From: Bacteroidota bacterium | Lineage (GTDB): Bacteria > Bacteroidota > Bacteroidia > Chitinophagales > LD1 | Direction of reading: 5' to 3' | NCBI GenBank assembly: GCA_947475165.1 | Contig: CANJLD010000024.1 | Coordinates: forward strand, 1 to 55,854 | DNA: 55,854 nucleotides | In this document: positions 1 to 8,414 of the stretch, piece by piece | Layout of the letters: every line of letters begins with the position of its first letter | Numbering within the stretch: the stretch's first letter is position 1 | Notes under the pieces: model-generated | The model's input: only the letters and a program-made list of their open reading frames with translations | What the model was told of the DNA's origin: nothing | The model's database searches: none | Made by a program: the position numbers and the translations under genes

Positions 1-1220
1 ATTCTGTTGATGCGAGAATCGCGGTATGAACGCGCCATTGGATACTCTTCGCTGAAACCGTAACCGCCATGAACTTGCAATGATTCATCTACCACAAAGT
101 CCAACACTTCGCTTCCTAATACTTTAAGCAAAGCACATTCAATTTGATACTCTTCTGCTCCACCGGTCAAGTATTCAGTCATTGATTTACCGGCATCTTT
201 CAATTCATGCTCTTTTTGCTGAATCAATCCGCAAACGCGGTAAGAAGCAGATTCTGCCATCCAGGTACGAATAGCCATTTCGCCAAGCTTGTGCTTGATA
301 GCACCAAACTGCGAAATGTTTGTTTTGAATTGCTGACGTTCGTTAGAATATTTTACAGCTACGCTCAACGCGCGTTTTGCACCACCCAATACTCCGTTAC
401 ATAATTTATAACGACCAATGTTCAAAATCTGGAAAGCAATTTTATGGCCCTTACCTTCTTCGCCCAATAAATTTTCTACCGGCACTTTAACGTTATTGAA
501 AAACACCTGACGAGTTGAAGATGATTTAATCCCCATCTTCTTTTCTTCCGCACCCACACTCAATCCTTCATAGCTTCTTTCTACAATAAAGCCGGTAAAC
601 TTTTTATCGTCACCATCAATTTTTGCGAATACTACAAATACATCTGCAAAGCCTGCGTTGGTAATCCACATTTTTTGTCCGTTAAGGATGTAATGCTTTT
701 TGTCTTCGCTCAACACCGCTTTTGTTTTTGCACCCAAGGCATCAGAACCACTCCAAGGTTCTGTCAACGCATAAGCAGCTTTCAACTCACCGGTAGCTAA
801 TTTTGGAAGATACTTTGCGCGTTGTGCATCGTTACCGTAATAAATAATCGGGCAAGTACCAATACCGGTATGCGCACCAATAGCCACAGAAACACCATGA
901 CCCCAACCAAGAACTTCAGTTACATACGAAAAAGAAGTTAGGTCTTTTCCAAGTCCTCCATATTCTTCGGGAATGTGCAAACCAAGTAAACCAAGTTCAC
1001 CGGCTTTATCAATTATCTCCACACTCTTCATGGGATCTTTATCCAACTCCTCTAAGCGCGGGTCAATTTCTTTGCGAATAAAATCTTTTGTCATTTCACG
1101 CATAGCCGTTTGCTCTTCGTCAATTTGCTCGGGAATATAAACATCCTGCCATTGCGATTCTTTAATTACGAATTCACCGCCTTTAAGTGTTCTAGCTTTG
1201 TTTTCTGTTGTAGTTGACAT
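1..1220 (-). CDS. Acyl-CoA dehydrogenase, 3' end outside window
   Basis: FAD enzyme that makes the first double bond in acyl-CoA during beta-oxidation. The frame runs from an ATG at 1218-1220 ([15 protein letters not shown]) and leaves the left edge open, so about 406 residues are visible. Seen motifs include [12 protein letters not shown] (flavin/substrate loop), MWITNAG and the C-terminal [19 protein letters not shown]. The window stops just before the EGTNEIN segment that carries the catalytic Glu in the family, so that residue cannot be checked. It is the last visible gene of the minus-strand fad operon, 30 bases after a close paralogue with which it shares long identical blocks; this is a tandem duplication. 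Chain-length preference cannot be told from sequence. Identification is secure. Confidence 0.93.
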   Translation of the reverse strand, partial: MSTTTENKARTLKGGEFVIKESQWQDVYIPEQIDEEQTAMREMTKDFIRKEIDPRLEELDKDPMKSVEIIDKAGELGLLGLHIPEEYGGLGKDLTSFSYVTEVLGWGHGVSVAIGAHTGIGTCPIIYYGNDAQRAKYLPKLATGELKAAYALTEPWSGSDALGAKTKAVLSEDKKHYILNGQKMWITNAGFADVFVVFAKIDGDDKKFTGFIVERSYEGLSVGAEEKKMGIKSSSTRQVFFNNVKVPVENLLGEEGKGHKIAFQILNIGRYKLCNGVLGGAKRALSVAVKYSNERQQFKTNISQFGAIKHKLGEMAIRTWMAESASYRVCGLIQQKEHELKDAGKSMTEYLTGGAEEYQIECALLKVLGSEVLDFVVDESLQVHGGYGFSEEYPMARSYRDSRINR

Positions 1221-1250
1221 GCTTTAAGTTTTTGAAATTATTATTTGAGT

Positions 1251-3047
1251 TTAGAAACAGTATCCGTTTTCTTCAATCAGTTTATCAGCAATTCTTCTTC
1301 TTGCGGCAATGGTGTTATAAGCTTCATATTTCGTAAAGCGTTTTAATCCCATCAACATAATGCGAAGCGTATCGCCATCATTAAAAGATGCAATGGCATG
1401 CTTACCCGAAAGATTTATTCTTTCTAATGAATCGCTGATATAAGTTCTAGTCATATCAATTTGCAAACTTGCCGCAGCCTCACCACGAACGCTGATTAGT
1501 TTTTCAGTGCGCAACAAAGTAGATTCGCAAACAAAAAGTTCAATCAACATATCGGATATGTTCATCATCACCTCTTGTTCTTTATCTAAATTCTGCATGA
1601 ATTTGTGAACTGCTGCTCCAGCTGTCATCAAAATTGCCTTCTTGGCATTTTGTAATGCTTTCTTTTCTGCTGCGAAGAAATCATCAGAATCAGCAGTGCT
1701 GAAATCCGGCACGCTCATCAATTCCTTTTGCACCGCCATGGCAGGAGTAAATAAATCGACTTCGCCTTTCATTGCTTTCTTCACCAACATGCCTACCGCT
1801 AACAAACGATTGATTTCGTTTGTGCCTTCAAAAATACGGCTGATGCGTGCATCGCGATAAGCACGAGCTACCGGATATTCTTCGCTAAATCCTGTGCCTC
1901 CAAAAACCTGCACAGCTTCGTCAACAACGTAAGCTAAAACTTCCGAACCAAATACTTTTAGTATGGCGCATTCGATAGAATATTCTTCGGCAGCAATCAA
2001 TTTTGCCTGAACTTTGTCAGTGCCTTTTGCCGAAAGGTTGGCAATCATATCATCAATTAAACCACCGGTGCGGTAAGTTGCCGATTCGCAAGCATAAGTT
2101 CTGATGGCCATTTCTGCCAACTTGTGTTTAATAGCACCAAACGAAGAAATAGCAACGTTGAACTGAATTCTTTCGTTAGCATATTTAGTTGATACACTGA
2201 TTGTTTTTTTAGAGCCGCCCAAATTCAACACCGCTAATTTGTAACGACCGATGTTCAACACATTGAAAGCGATTTTATGACCCTTGCCAATTTCGCCCAA
2301 TAAATTTTCAACGGGCACTTTTACATTATTGAAAAATACCTGACGAGTTGACGAACCTTTAATTCCCAATTTATCTTCTTCGCTGCCTAACGAAATTCCT
2401 TCGCTCTTAGCATCCACAATAAAACCAGTAAATTTTTCACCATCAATTTTTGCAAACACCGTAAAGATGTCAGCAAAGCCAGCGTTGGTAATCCACATTT
2501 TTTGTCCGTTCAAAATGTAGTGCTTACCATCTTCGCTTAACACGGCTTTAGCTTTTGCACCTAATGCATCGCTACCACTTCCCGGTTCGGTTAGGCAGTA
2601 AGCAGCTTTAATTTCTCCGCTTGACAAACCGGCTAAATATTTTTGCTTTTGTTCAGGAGTGCCGAAATATAAAATAGGAAGTGTACCAATACCCGTATGC
2701 GCAGCATACGAAGCAGCGAATGAATGAGCCGTTCCTATTTCTTCATTGATAACCGTGTCGGTGCAAACATCTACTCCCATGCCGCCAAACTCTTCCGGCA
2801 CACTAGCACCCAACAAACCAAGTTCACCTGATTCTAGCATCAATTGCTGTGTTAAGCCAGGCTCTTGCTTTTCAATTTTCTTATCGTTTGGCACAATTCG
2901 ATTTGCAACAAAATCTGCTGCTGTTTGTGCAAACATTTTTTGCTCCTCGCTTATTTCATCTTTAATAAAGACGTTTTGTGAGGAAGTTTCTTTAACTAGA
3001 AATTCACCTCCTTTAAGAACTGATTTGATTTCGGTTGTTGCGCTCAT
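1251..3047 (-). CDS. Acyl-CoA dehydrogenase (fadE-like)
   Basis: 598-residue acyl-CoA dehydrogenase. Visible signatures are LTEPGSGSDALG near residue 155, [25 protein letters not shown] and IFEGTNEINR, whose first Glu is the expected catalytic base. About 150 residues follow the core, as in VLCAD/ACAD9 and Bacillus FadE-type enzymes, rather than the 380-residue short-chain type. The ATG at 3047 gives MSATTEIKSVLKGGEF, matching the start of the downstream paralogue. It lies 38 bases after the thiolase gene and 30 bases before the second dehydrogenase, so it should be co-transcribed under the TetR-controlled promoter at 6955-6996. The pair may cover different chain lengths; that is inference. 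Confidence 0.95.
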   Translation of the reverse strand: MSATTEIKSVLKGGEFLVKETSSQNVFIKDEISEEQKMFAQTAADFVANRIVPNDKKIEKQEPGLTQQLMLESGELGLLGASVPEEFGGMGVDVCTDTVINEEIGTAHSFAASYAAHTGIGTLPILYFGTPEQKQKYLAGLSSGEIKAAYCLTEPGSGSDALGAKAKAVLSEDGKHYILNGQKMWITNAGFADIFTVFAKIDGEKFTGFIVDAKSEGISLGSEEDKLGIKGSSTRQVFFNNVKVPVENLLGEIGKGHKIAFNVLNIGRYKLAVLNLGGSKKTISVSTKYANERIQFNVAISSFGAIKHKLAEMAIRTYACESATYRTGGLIDDMIANLSAKGTDKVQAKLIAAEEYSIECAILKVFGSEVLAYVVDEAVQVFGGTGFSEEYPVARAYRDARISRIFEGTNEINRLLAVGMLVKKAMKGEVDLFTPAMAVQKELMSVPDFSTADSDDFFAAEKKALQNAKKAILMTAGAAVHKFMQNLDKEQEVMMNISDMLIELFVCESTLLRTEKLISVRGEAAASLQIDMTRTYISDSLERINLSGKHAIASFNDGDTLRIMLMGLKRFTKYEAYNTIAARRRIADKLIEENGYCF

Positions 3048-3085
3048 GATTATCGTATTAAATAGTTAGAATAAAGTATTAAGAA

Positions 3086-4255
3086 TTAAAGACGTTCAAA
3101 AATTCCCGCAATTCCTTGGCCGCCACCAATACAAGCACTTACCATTCCGTACTTATTTTTTCTGCGTTGCATTTCGCCAATCAACTTTTGGAAAAGGTAA
3201 GTTCCTGATGCTCCAAGCGGGTGACCAAGAGCAACCGCACCACCGTTTACGTTGATGATGTCTGTATTCAACTTTGCTTCTTGAATTACCGCTAAAGATT
3301 GTGCAGCAAATGCTTCGTTCAATTCAATCAATTCAATTTCATCCAATTTTAACCCTGCTTGTTTCAATGCTTTTGGAATAGCGTTAACCGGTCCAATACC
3401 CATAATAGTTGGGTCAACGCCAACACTTGCTGCTGTAACCATGCGGGCAATTGGTTCAAGATTTAATTCTTTTACTACACGTTCGCTAACAACAAGAACA
3501 AATGCAGCCGCATCAGAAGTTTGTGAAGAGTTTCCTGCAGTTACCTGTCCGCCATTTTTGAAAGCCGGTTTCAATTTTGCCAAACCTTCCATAGAAGTAT
3601 CAGCCCGCGGACCTTCATCTTGGCTCACAGTAAACTTGCGCGTTTTCTTCTTACCACCTTCAAAATATGTTTCTTCAATTTCTACCGGCACAATATCTTG
3701 TTTGAATTTATCAGCAGCCAAAGCAGCTATTGCCTTCTTATGACTATTAACAGAAAACTCATCCGCTTGTTCGCGGGTAATACCATATTTAGTTGCCACA
3801 TTTTCTGCGGTCAATCCCATGCCTATGTAATACTCCGGGTGCACTTTTGCAATTTCATAATTCGGAACAGTTTTGTAACCAACAGTTGGCACCAAGCTCA
3901 TGCTTTCCGTTCCGCCCGCAATAATTACATCGGCCATCCCTGCTTTAATTTTTGCAGTTGCCATAGCAATACTTTCAATACCGCTACCGCAGTAACGATT
4001 AATAGAAACACCAGGAACTTCAAACGGCAATGCACGAACCGCTACCCAACGCGCCATTTGCAAACCTTGCTCGGCTTCCGGCACGGCATTACCTACAATC
4101 AAATCGTCCACACGGCTTGGGTCAAGCTGTGGCACTTTCTTTAATAAATCGGTAATAGCGTAATACGCTAAATCAACCGGAGTAGTAAATCTGAATCCTC
4201 CGCGTTTTGATTTTCCGATGGCAGTTCTTGAACCGGCTATGATGTATGCTTCCAT
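3086..4255 (-). CDS. fadA: Acetyl-CoA acyltransferase (3-ketoacyl-CoA thiolase)
   Basis: 389-residue thiolase that cleaves 3-ketoacyl-CoA with CoA to acetyl-CoA and a shortened acyl-CoA. The acyl-accepting Cys lies in NRYCGSGIESI (near residue 88), the conserved His in GGAVALGHPLGASG and the second Cys in SACIGGGQG close to the C-terminus. Length is normal. Operon position between the fadN-type gene and the acyl-CoA dehydrogenases reproduces the fadN-fadA-fadE order known from Bacillus subtilis. This supports a degradative role over a biosynthetic AtoB role, although sequence alone cannot exclude activity on acetoacetyl-CoA. Confidence 0.95.
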   Translation of the reverse strand: MEAYIIAGSRTAIGKSKRGGFRFTTPVDLAYYAITDLLKKVPQLDPSRVDDLIVGNAVPEAEQGLQMARWVAVRALPFEVPGVSINRYCGSGIESIAMATAKIKAGMADVIIAGGTESMSLVPTVGYKTVPNYEIAKVHPEYYIGMGLTAENVATKYGITREQADEFSVNSHKKAIAALAADKFKQDIVPVEIEETYFEGGKKKTRKFTVSQDEGPRADTSMEGLAKLKPAFKNGGQVTAGNSSQTSDAAAFVLVVSERVVKELNLEPIARMVTAASVGVDPTIMGIGPVNAIPKALKQAGLKLDEIELIELNEAFAAQSLAVIQEAKLNTDIINVNGGAVALGHPLGASGTYLFQKLIGEMQRRKNKYGMVSACIGGGQGIAGIFERL

Positions 4256-4273
4256 AATTTTGTTTTTTATGTT

Positions 4274-4480
4274 TTATAAACTATAATTTCTTTTTACTGT
4301 ATCTTTTGCAATGGCTCTTTCTACCGATGAATCCACTTTTAAAACAAACTCTCCTTTCTCTACATCACCCTCGTCAACACTTCTTGCCGGTGCTTCATAC
4401 GCTCCTTGCTTTGCAGGCTCGCAAGAAGAAGCAACACTGGTTGCGCTAATAAGAAGCAATAGGAAAGAGAAGTTTTTCAT
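4274..4480 (-). CDS. Small putative lipoprotein in fad operon
   Basis: 68-residue protein with a short hydrophobic N-terminus (MKNFSFLLLLISATSVASSC). A Cys at position 20, preceded by A-S-S, could be a relaxed lipobox. The rest is polar and acidic (DEGDVEKGE). The ATG lies two bases after the fadN stop and the stop lies 18 bases before the thiolase start, so spacing supports translation within the operon. No domain is recognised. It may be an inner- or outer-membrane lipoprotein or a simple secreted peptide. It could also be a chance frame, but an in-register signal sequence in exactly this gap makes a real gene more likely. Confidence 0.6.
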   Translation of the reverse strand: MKNFSFLLLLISATSVASSCEPAKQGAYEAPARSVDEGDVEKGEFVLKVDSSVERAIAKDTVKRNYSL

Positions 4481-4482
4481 GT

Positions 4483-6918
4483 TTAGTTTCTCAATGGTTT
4501 GCCGGTAGTTAGAATGGATTGAATTCTCTCTAAAGTTTTCTTTTCACCGCAAAGCGATAAGAAAGCTTCACGCTCTAAATCCAGTAGATATTGTTCGGTA
4601 ACTTTTGATTCACTAGACAAATCTCCACCGCAAAGAACCCAAGCAATTTTCTGTGCAATTTTGAAATCGTGCTCACTCGCATATGCACCAACTCTGAACG
4701 AGGCAGCGCCTGCATATAATGCACTTAAACCTGCTTTACCTAACACGGTAATATCATCGCGTTGTGGTTTTTGCACGTAACCATTATTGTAAAGTTCCAA
4801 TGCTTTATCTTTTGCTTCGGCAATTAAGCGCGATGGATTTACCACCACCACATCTTTCTTTTTATCTAACACACCAACACCAAATGCTTCGTAAGCTGAA
4901 GTAGCAACTTTTGCCGTTGCAATGGCAGTAAAGCGTTCTGCTAATTGCGGAATTTGTGCATCGCCTGCATAGTAAGCATCGCTGGCGCGAAGAGCCATTT
5001 CTTTTGTTCCACCACCACCGGGAATTAAACCCACACCAACTTCTACTAAGCCGATATATGTTTCAGCACTTGCCACTGCACTATCGCTGTGCATCGAGAA
5101 TTCGCAACCTCCACCAAGAGTCATTCCATGTGGCGCAGCTACTACCGGTATAGATGAATAACGGCAACGCATAGTCGCATTTTGGAATGCTCGAACAGCA
5201 AAATCTAATTCATCATACTCTTGTTCAAGGGCGAACATGAAAATCATGGCCAGGTTTGCACCAGCACTAAAGTTTGGATAATCGTGACCCAACACCAAAC
5301 CTTTCCAGCCTTGTGTTTCCGCAATGTCAATTCCTTTATTAATGGCTTCAATTACTTCCCCACCAATCGAATTCATTTTTGTTGCCCACGATACGTTCAA
5401 CACACCATCGCCAATATCATCAATACGGCAAAGCGAGTTTTTCCAAACCGGTTTCTGGTCTTTGTAATTATCTAAAATGATAAACGCCTCGCGACCTGGA
5501 ATTGCCTTGTAAGATTTTGAAGGAATGTCATAATACTTCTGCACTCCGTTTTCTACTTTGTAAAAAGTTTTGAAACCGCCAGCCAACATTTCATCTACCC
5601 AGCCATTCACCTTAAAGCCGGCTTCTTTCATTCCTTTCAAAACCGCTTCTACACCAATAGCATCCCATTGTTCAAACGGACCAATTTCCCAACCAAAACC
5701 TGCGCGCATGGCATCGTCAATTCGGTAAAGTTCATCGCTGATTTCAGGAATGCGATTGCTTACATAAGCAGAAACGTAGTAAGTAAGTTTGCGCAAAAAA
5801 TCTCCATGTTTATCGGTTTGTTTAGCAATAGCTGCTAAACGTTTTTTCAAACTTTCAATGCTCTTTAGTTCTGTAGTTGCAGATTTTGTTTTGCCCGAAG
5901 GTTTGTATTCCAATGTTTTCCAATCAAGCGTTGCAAAAGATTTTTTACCGTTCGCATCTTTCGTTTTCTTGAAAAAGCCCTGACCGGTTTTATCGCCAAA
6001 CCATTTATTGGCTTCCATTTGCATAATCCAATCCGGCACTTGCAATACATCGCGGTATTCATCGTTCGGCAAGCTATCGTGTGCGCCCTTCATTACTTTA
6101 ATCATGGTATCCAGACCAACCACATCCGTAGTTCTGAAAGTTGCCGACTTCGGTTTGCCAATTAAAGTTCCGGTAAGCGCATCTACTTCATCAATAGTAA
6201 AATCCATTTCCTGCATCAACTTTATCACAGCAGCAATACTGAAAACACCAACACGGTTGGCGATAAAAGCAGGTGTATCTTTACATAAAACGGTTTGCTT
6301 ACCTAAAAACAAATCGCCATAGCTCATTAAGAAGTCAATTACTTCAGGATGCGTTTCTGCTGTTGGAATAATTTCGAGCAAACGTAAATAGCGCGGAGGG
6401 TTGAAGTAGTGCGTGCCACAGAAATGCGCGCGGAAATCATCGCTTCTTCCTTCTGCCATTAAATGAATTGGAATACCCGAAGTGTTAGAAGTAATTAAAG
6501 TGCCGGGTTTTCGGAACTGCTCAACTTTTTCAAACACAATTTTCTTAATGTCTAATCGCTCAACAACTACTTCAATAATCCAGTCGGCATTTTTAACCCA
6601 ACTTAGATTATCGTCAAAGTTACCGGTGGTAATGCGCGAAGCAAATGCCTTATCGTAAACCGGATTAGGATTGCTTTTAAGTGCAAAGGCTAATTCATCG
6701 TTTACTTTTTTGTTGCGTAACGCGGGTTTCTTAGCATCGTCTTCGCTTAAACCGGGAGTTACTATATCGAGCAAAAAAACTTTTAGCCCGATGTTGGCAT
6801 AATGCAAAGCAATACGCGAACCCATTACACCGGCACCGAGTACGGCAACGGTTTTAATTTTTCTTGCTTTTGCGGGAGTTACACTCACCGCCTTTTTTTC
6901 TGTAGCTGCTGCTTCCAT
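4483..6918 (-). CDS. fadN: 3-hydroxyacyl-CoA dehydrogenase / enoyl-CoA hydratase
   Basis: 811-residue bifunctional beta-oxidation enzyme. The N-terminal part is an NAD-dependent 3-hydroxyacyl-CoA dehydrogenase: Rossmann motif GAGVMGSRIALHYANIG near residue 30, SNTSGIP, and GTHYFNPPRYLRLLEI with the catalytic His. A second helical dehydrogenase domain follows. The C-terminal crotonase domain (about 500-720) shows GMTLGGGCEFSMHSD and VEVGVGLIPGGGG. Dehydrogenase-before-hydratase order matches FadN, not E. coli FadB, where the order is reversed. It is the first gene of the fad operon, with a TetR operator 63 bases upstream. Start chosen at ATG 6918, followed by a Lys/Ala-rich stretch before the Rossmann fold. 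Confidence 0.93.
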   Translation of the reverse strand: MEAAATEKKAVSVTPAKARKIKTVAVLGAGVMGSRIALHYANIGLKVFLLDIVTPGLSEDDAKKPALRNKKVNDELAFALKSNPNPVYDKAFASRITTGNFDDNLSWVKNADWIIEVVVERLDIKKIVFEKVEQFRKPGTLITSNTSGIPIHLMAEGRSDDFRAHFCGTHYFNPPRYLRLLEIIPTAETHPEVIDFLMSYGDLFLGKQTVLCKDTPAFIANRVGVFSIAAVIKLMQEMDFTIDEVDALTGTLIGKPKSATFRTTDVVGLDTMIKVMKGAHDSLPNDEYRDVLQVPDWIMQMEANKWFGDKTGQGFFKKTKDANGKKSFATLDWKTLEYKPSGKTKSATTELKSIESLKKRLAAIAKQTDKHGDFLRKLTYYVSAYVSNRIPEISDELYRIDDAMRAGFGWEIGPFEQWDAIGVEAVLKGMKEAGFKVNGWVDEMLAGGFKTFYKVENGVQKYYDIPSKSYKAIPGREAFIILDNYKDQKPVWKNSLCRIDDIGDGVLNVSWATKMNSIGGEVIEAINKGIDIAETQGWKGLVLGHDYPNFSAGANLAMIFMFALEQEYDELDFAVRAFQNATMRCRYSSIPVVAAPHGMTLGGGCEFSMHSDSAVASAETYIGLVEVGVGLIPGGGGTKEMALRASDAYYAGDAQIPQLAERFTAIATAKVATSAYEAFGVGVLDKKKDVVVVNPSRLIAEAKDKALELYNNGYVQKPQRDDITVLGKAGLSALYAGAASFRVGAYASEHDFKIAQKIAWVLCGGDLSSESKVTEQYLLDLEREAFLSLCGEKKTLERIQSILTTGKPLRN

Positions 6919-6954
6919 TAATCTATTAGTTTTTGTATGTTTTAAATCGGACTA

Positions 6955-6996
6955 CGAATTTATAGGTTTATTTTTTTATCTACCAACCGTTTGGTA
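6955..6996 (-). promoter_or_regulatory. fadN promoter with TetR operator
   Basis: Read on the minus strand, TACCAAACGGTTGGTA (6996-6981) is an inverted repeat with perfect 6-base arms TACCAA/TTGGTA around 4 bases. Its internal TTG (6986-6984) is followed after 21 bases by TAAATTCG (6962-6955), a TAnnTTTG-like -7 box. The spacing lies within the 17-23 bases reported for Bacteroidota sigma factor sites. The operator therefore overlaps the -33 box, so bound repressor should block transcription. The start codon is 36 bases further on. The 11-base word TACCAAACGGT recurs ahead of the tetR gene. Confidence 0.72.
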
Positions 6997-7008
6997 AAAT
7001 TTATTTCT

Positions 7009-7043
7009 GCCCCCTCTAAATCTCCCCCTACAGGGGAGACTTC
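7009..7043. repeat. GC-rich palindromic element, copy 1
   Basis: Copy of a dispersed element with the pattern GCCCC-n-AA-CCCC-loop-GGGG-ACTT, here with CTCCCCCTACAGGGGAG as the hairpin. It sits in the gap between fadN and tetR, facing copy 2 in opposite orientation. Six copies are found in the window (7009, 7087, 8354, 8419, 14493, 19928). Confidence 0.7.
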
Positions 7044-7049
7044 AATACA

Positions 7050-7673
7050 CTACTTCACTTTCTTTTTTGCCGAAACCGCATTTAAAGCCCTCCCGGCAGG
7101 GGAGGGTTTGGGTGGGGCTTCTATTCTTTTTAAAATCCGCTTAGTAGTATTACGCAAATAATTAGGCTCATTAAACACCCGGCTAAACATTAAACTGCCC
7201 TCTATTTCTGCTACGCTTCTTTCGGCTAATTCGGTAGCCACTGCTTCGGAATATTTATCGAGATAAATTGTCTTTACTGCATGAAAGAAATCGAGAAAAA
7301 AGCGTTGAACCAATGAATTGAATTCAGGAGCCATTAAGGCAGTTTCTACGCCCATATTACCCAACAGATTTCCCTTTTCTTCATTTAGGAAAACCTTTTC
7401 GGCTGAAAGGAAAAGTCTTTCTAATCTTATTTGCGGTGAAATGCTCTTGTCGTAAGCGTGGCTGAACACATTCGTCTTGAAAAATTCATGCACATTCTTA
7501 ATCACTTTGCGCATCAAATCTTCTTTGCTGGGGAAGTAGTGATAAAGCGAGCCTTTCTGCAAACCACAGGCATCGGCTATCTGACTCATAGACGTATTGA
7601 AATAGCTCTGCTTTCTGAAAAGTTTCAGTGCTTCAATAATGATAATCTGTTCGTCAACCTTTTGTTTAGGCAT
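7050..7673 (-). CDS. TetR/AcrR-family regulator of fad genes
   Basis: 207-residue TetR-type repressor. The N-terminal helix-turn-helix is clear (MSQIADACGLQKGSLYHYFPSK, residues about 24-46), followed by a helical ligand domain. The gene lies just upstream of the fad operon on the same strand, and matching operator half-sites overlap both its own promoter and that of fadN. It is therefore probably an autoregulated acyl-CoA-responsive repressor, like Bacillus FadR or Pseudomonas PsrA; the ligand is inferred. The C-terminal tail (APPKPSPAGRA) is encoded by a GC-rich palindromic element at 7087-7121, so the native protein probably ended earlier and was extended by insertion. Confidence 0.9.
   Translation of the reverse strand: MPKQKVDEQIIIIEALKLFRKQSYFNTSMSQIADACGLQKGSLYHYFPSKEDLMRKVIKNVHEFFKTNVFSHAYDKSISPQIRLERLFLSAEKVFLNEEKGNLLGNMGVETALMAPEFNSLVQRFFLDFFHAVKTIYLDKYSEAVATELAERSVAEIEGSLMFSRVFNEPNYLRNTTKRILKRIEAPPKPSPAGRALNAVSAKKKVK
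7087..7121. repeat. GC-rich palindromic element inside tetR, copy 2
   Basis: Inverted copy of the dispersed element, with CCCTCCCGGCAGGGGAGGG as the hairpin. It is translated in frame as PPKPSPAGRA near the C-terminus of the TetR protein. Confidence 0.72.
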
Positions 7674-7693
7674 ATCCTTTAAATAAGGGAATA

Positions 7694-7736
7694 CGAATGT
7701 AGAAACAGTTTCTAATTTACCAAACGGTCGGTTGGG
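7694..7736 (-). promoter_or_regulatory. tetR promoter and second operator
   Basis: On the minus strand TTTG (7724-7721) is followed after exactly 19 bases by TACATTCG (7701-7694), a good Bacteroidota -33/-7 pair ending 20 bases before the tetR ATG. The plus-strand word TACCAAACGGTCGGTTGGG (7718-7736) covers the -33 box and shares TACCAAACGGT with the fadN operator. Autoregulation is therefore likely. Because the site also lies upstream of the divergent acyltransferase, it may control that gene as well. Confidence 0.7.
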
Positions 7737-7756
7737 AAAAATATTTTACGCTTTCG

Positions 7757-7768
7757 TTTACATTCGCC
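7757..7768 (+). promoter_or_regulatory. Putative -7 box of acyltransferase gene
   Basis: TTTACATTCGCC contains TACATTCG (7759-7766), the same box as in the tetR promoter. The ATG follows after only six bases, so the transcript would be leaderless or nearly so. The TTGGG of the operator at 7732-7736 is 24 bases upstream, slightly too far for an ideal -33 box. Confidence 0.45.
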
Positions 7769-7772
7769 CACT

Positions 7773-8351
7773 ATGGGAAAACTTATTTCAAAATTAATCT
7801 TCAAAATTTTTGGCTGGACGTTTAAAGACCATGTAGGTGGTGGCTATAACCGTTGCGTAATGATTGCCGCTCCGCATACCAGTAACTGGGATTTAGTTTT
7901 TGCGCGGGCTGCCTTTTCGCTTATGAATATTCCTATTCGTTATACAGTGAAAGATGACTGGATGAAATTTCCTTTCAACTTGATATTTGGTCCGTTGGGT
8001 GCTATTGCTATTGACCGCACACCCAAAAAGCCGGGCGACCCAAGACCAAGCATGACCGAATCAATGATTAACATGTTTAACAATAGAAACGAGCTGGTGG
8101 TAATGGTAACACCTGAAGGCACGCGCGCTTTAAGAACGAAATGGAAAACCGGTTTTTATCATGTGGCGGTTGGCGCGAATGTGCCGATTGGTTTGGGCTA
8201 TTTAGATTACAAAAACAAAGTAGCCGGAGTTGGCAAAGTGGTTTACCCAAGCGGTGATATAGACAAGGATATGAAAGAGATTATGGATTTCTACAAACCT
8301 ATCCAAGGCAAACATCCCGAGAAATTCTCGGTTGATTTGGATTACAAATAA
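7773..8351 (+). CDS. PlsC-like acyltransferase
   Basis: 192-residue protein of the glycerophospholipid acyltransferase (LPLAT) family. It has the catalytic H-x4-D block HTSNWD near residue 35 and the phosphate-binding PEGTR motif near residue 112, in the usual order and spacing. It is shorter than typical PlsC, with no clear N-terminal membrane span. It probably transfers acyl chains from acyl-CoA or acyl-ACP to a lyso- or amino-lipid at the inner membrane; the acceptor cannot be told. It is divergent from tetR and shares its operator region, which would link it to the fatty-acid regulon. Confidence 0.85.
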   Translation: MGKLISKLIFKIFGWTFKDHVGGGYNRCVMIAAPHTSNWDLVFARAAFSLMNIPIRYTVKDDWMKFPFNLIFGPLGAIAIDRTPKKPGDPRPSMTESMINMFNNRNELVVMVTPEGTRALRTKWKTGFYHVAVGANVPIGLGYLDYKNKVAGVGKVVYPSGDIDKDMKEIMDFYKPIQGKHPEKFSVDLDYK

Positions 8352-8353
8352 AT

Positions 8354-8382
8354 CAGCCCCTAAATCCCCTAAAGGGGACTTG
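8354..8382. repeat. GC-rich palindromic element, copy 3
   Basis: CAGCCCCTAAATCCCCTAAA followed by GGGGACTT. It lies three bases after the acyltransferase stop and faces copy 4 in inverted orientation 36 bases away. The two could pair and act as a bidirectional terminator between the convergent genes. Confidence 0.72.
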
Positions 8383-8414
8383 AAAGACAAACAGCCAAAT
8401 TTGTATTTCTGTAT

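Noticed and set aside
4483-6918. FadB/FadJ naming for the bifunctional enzyme
   Set aside because: Domain order is dehydrogenase then hydratase, the reverse of FadB/FadJ.
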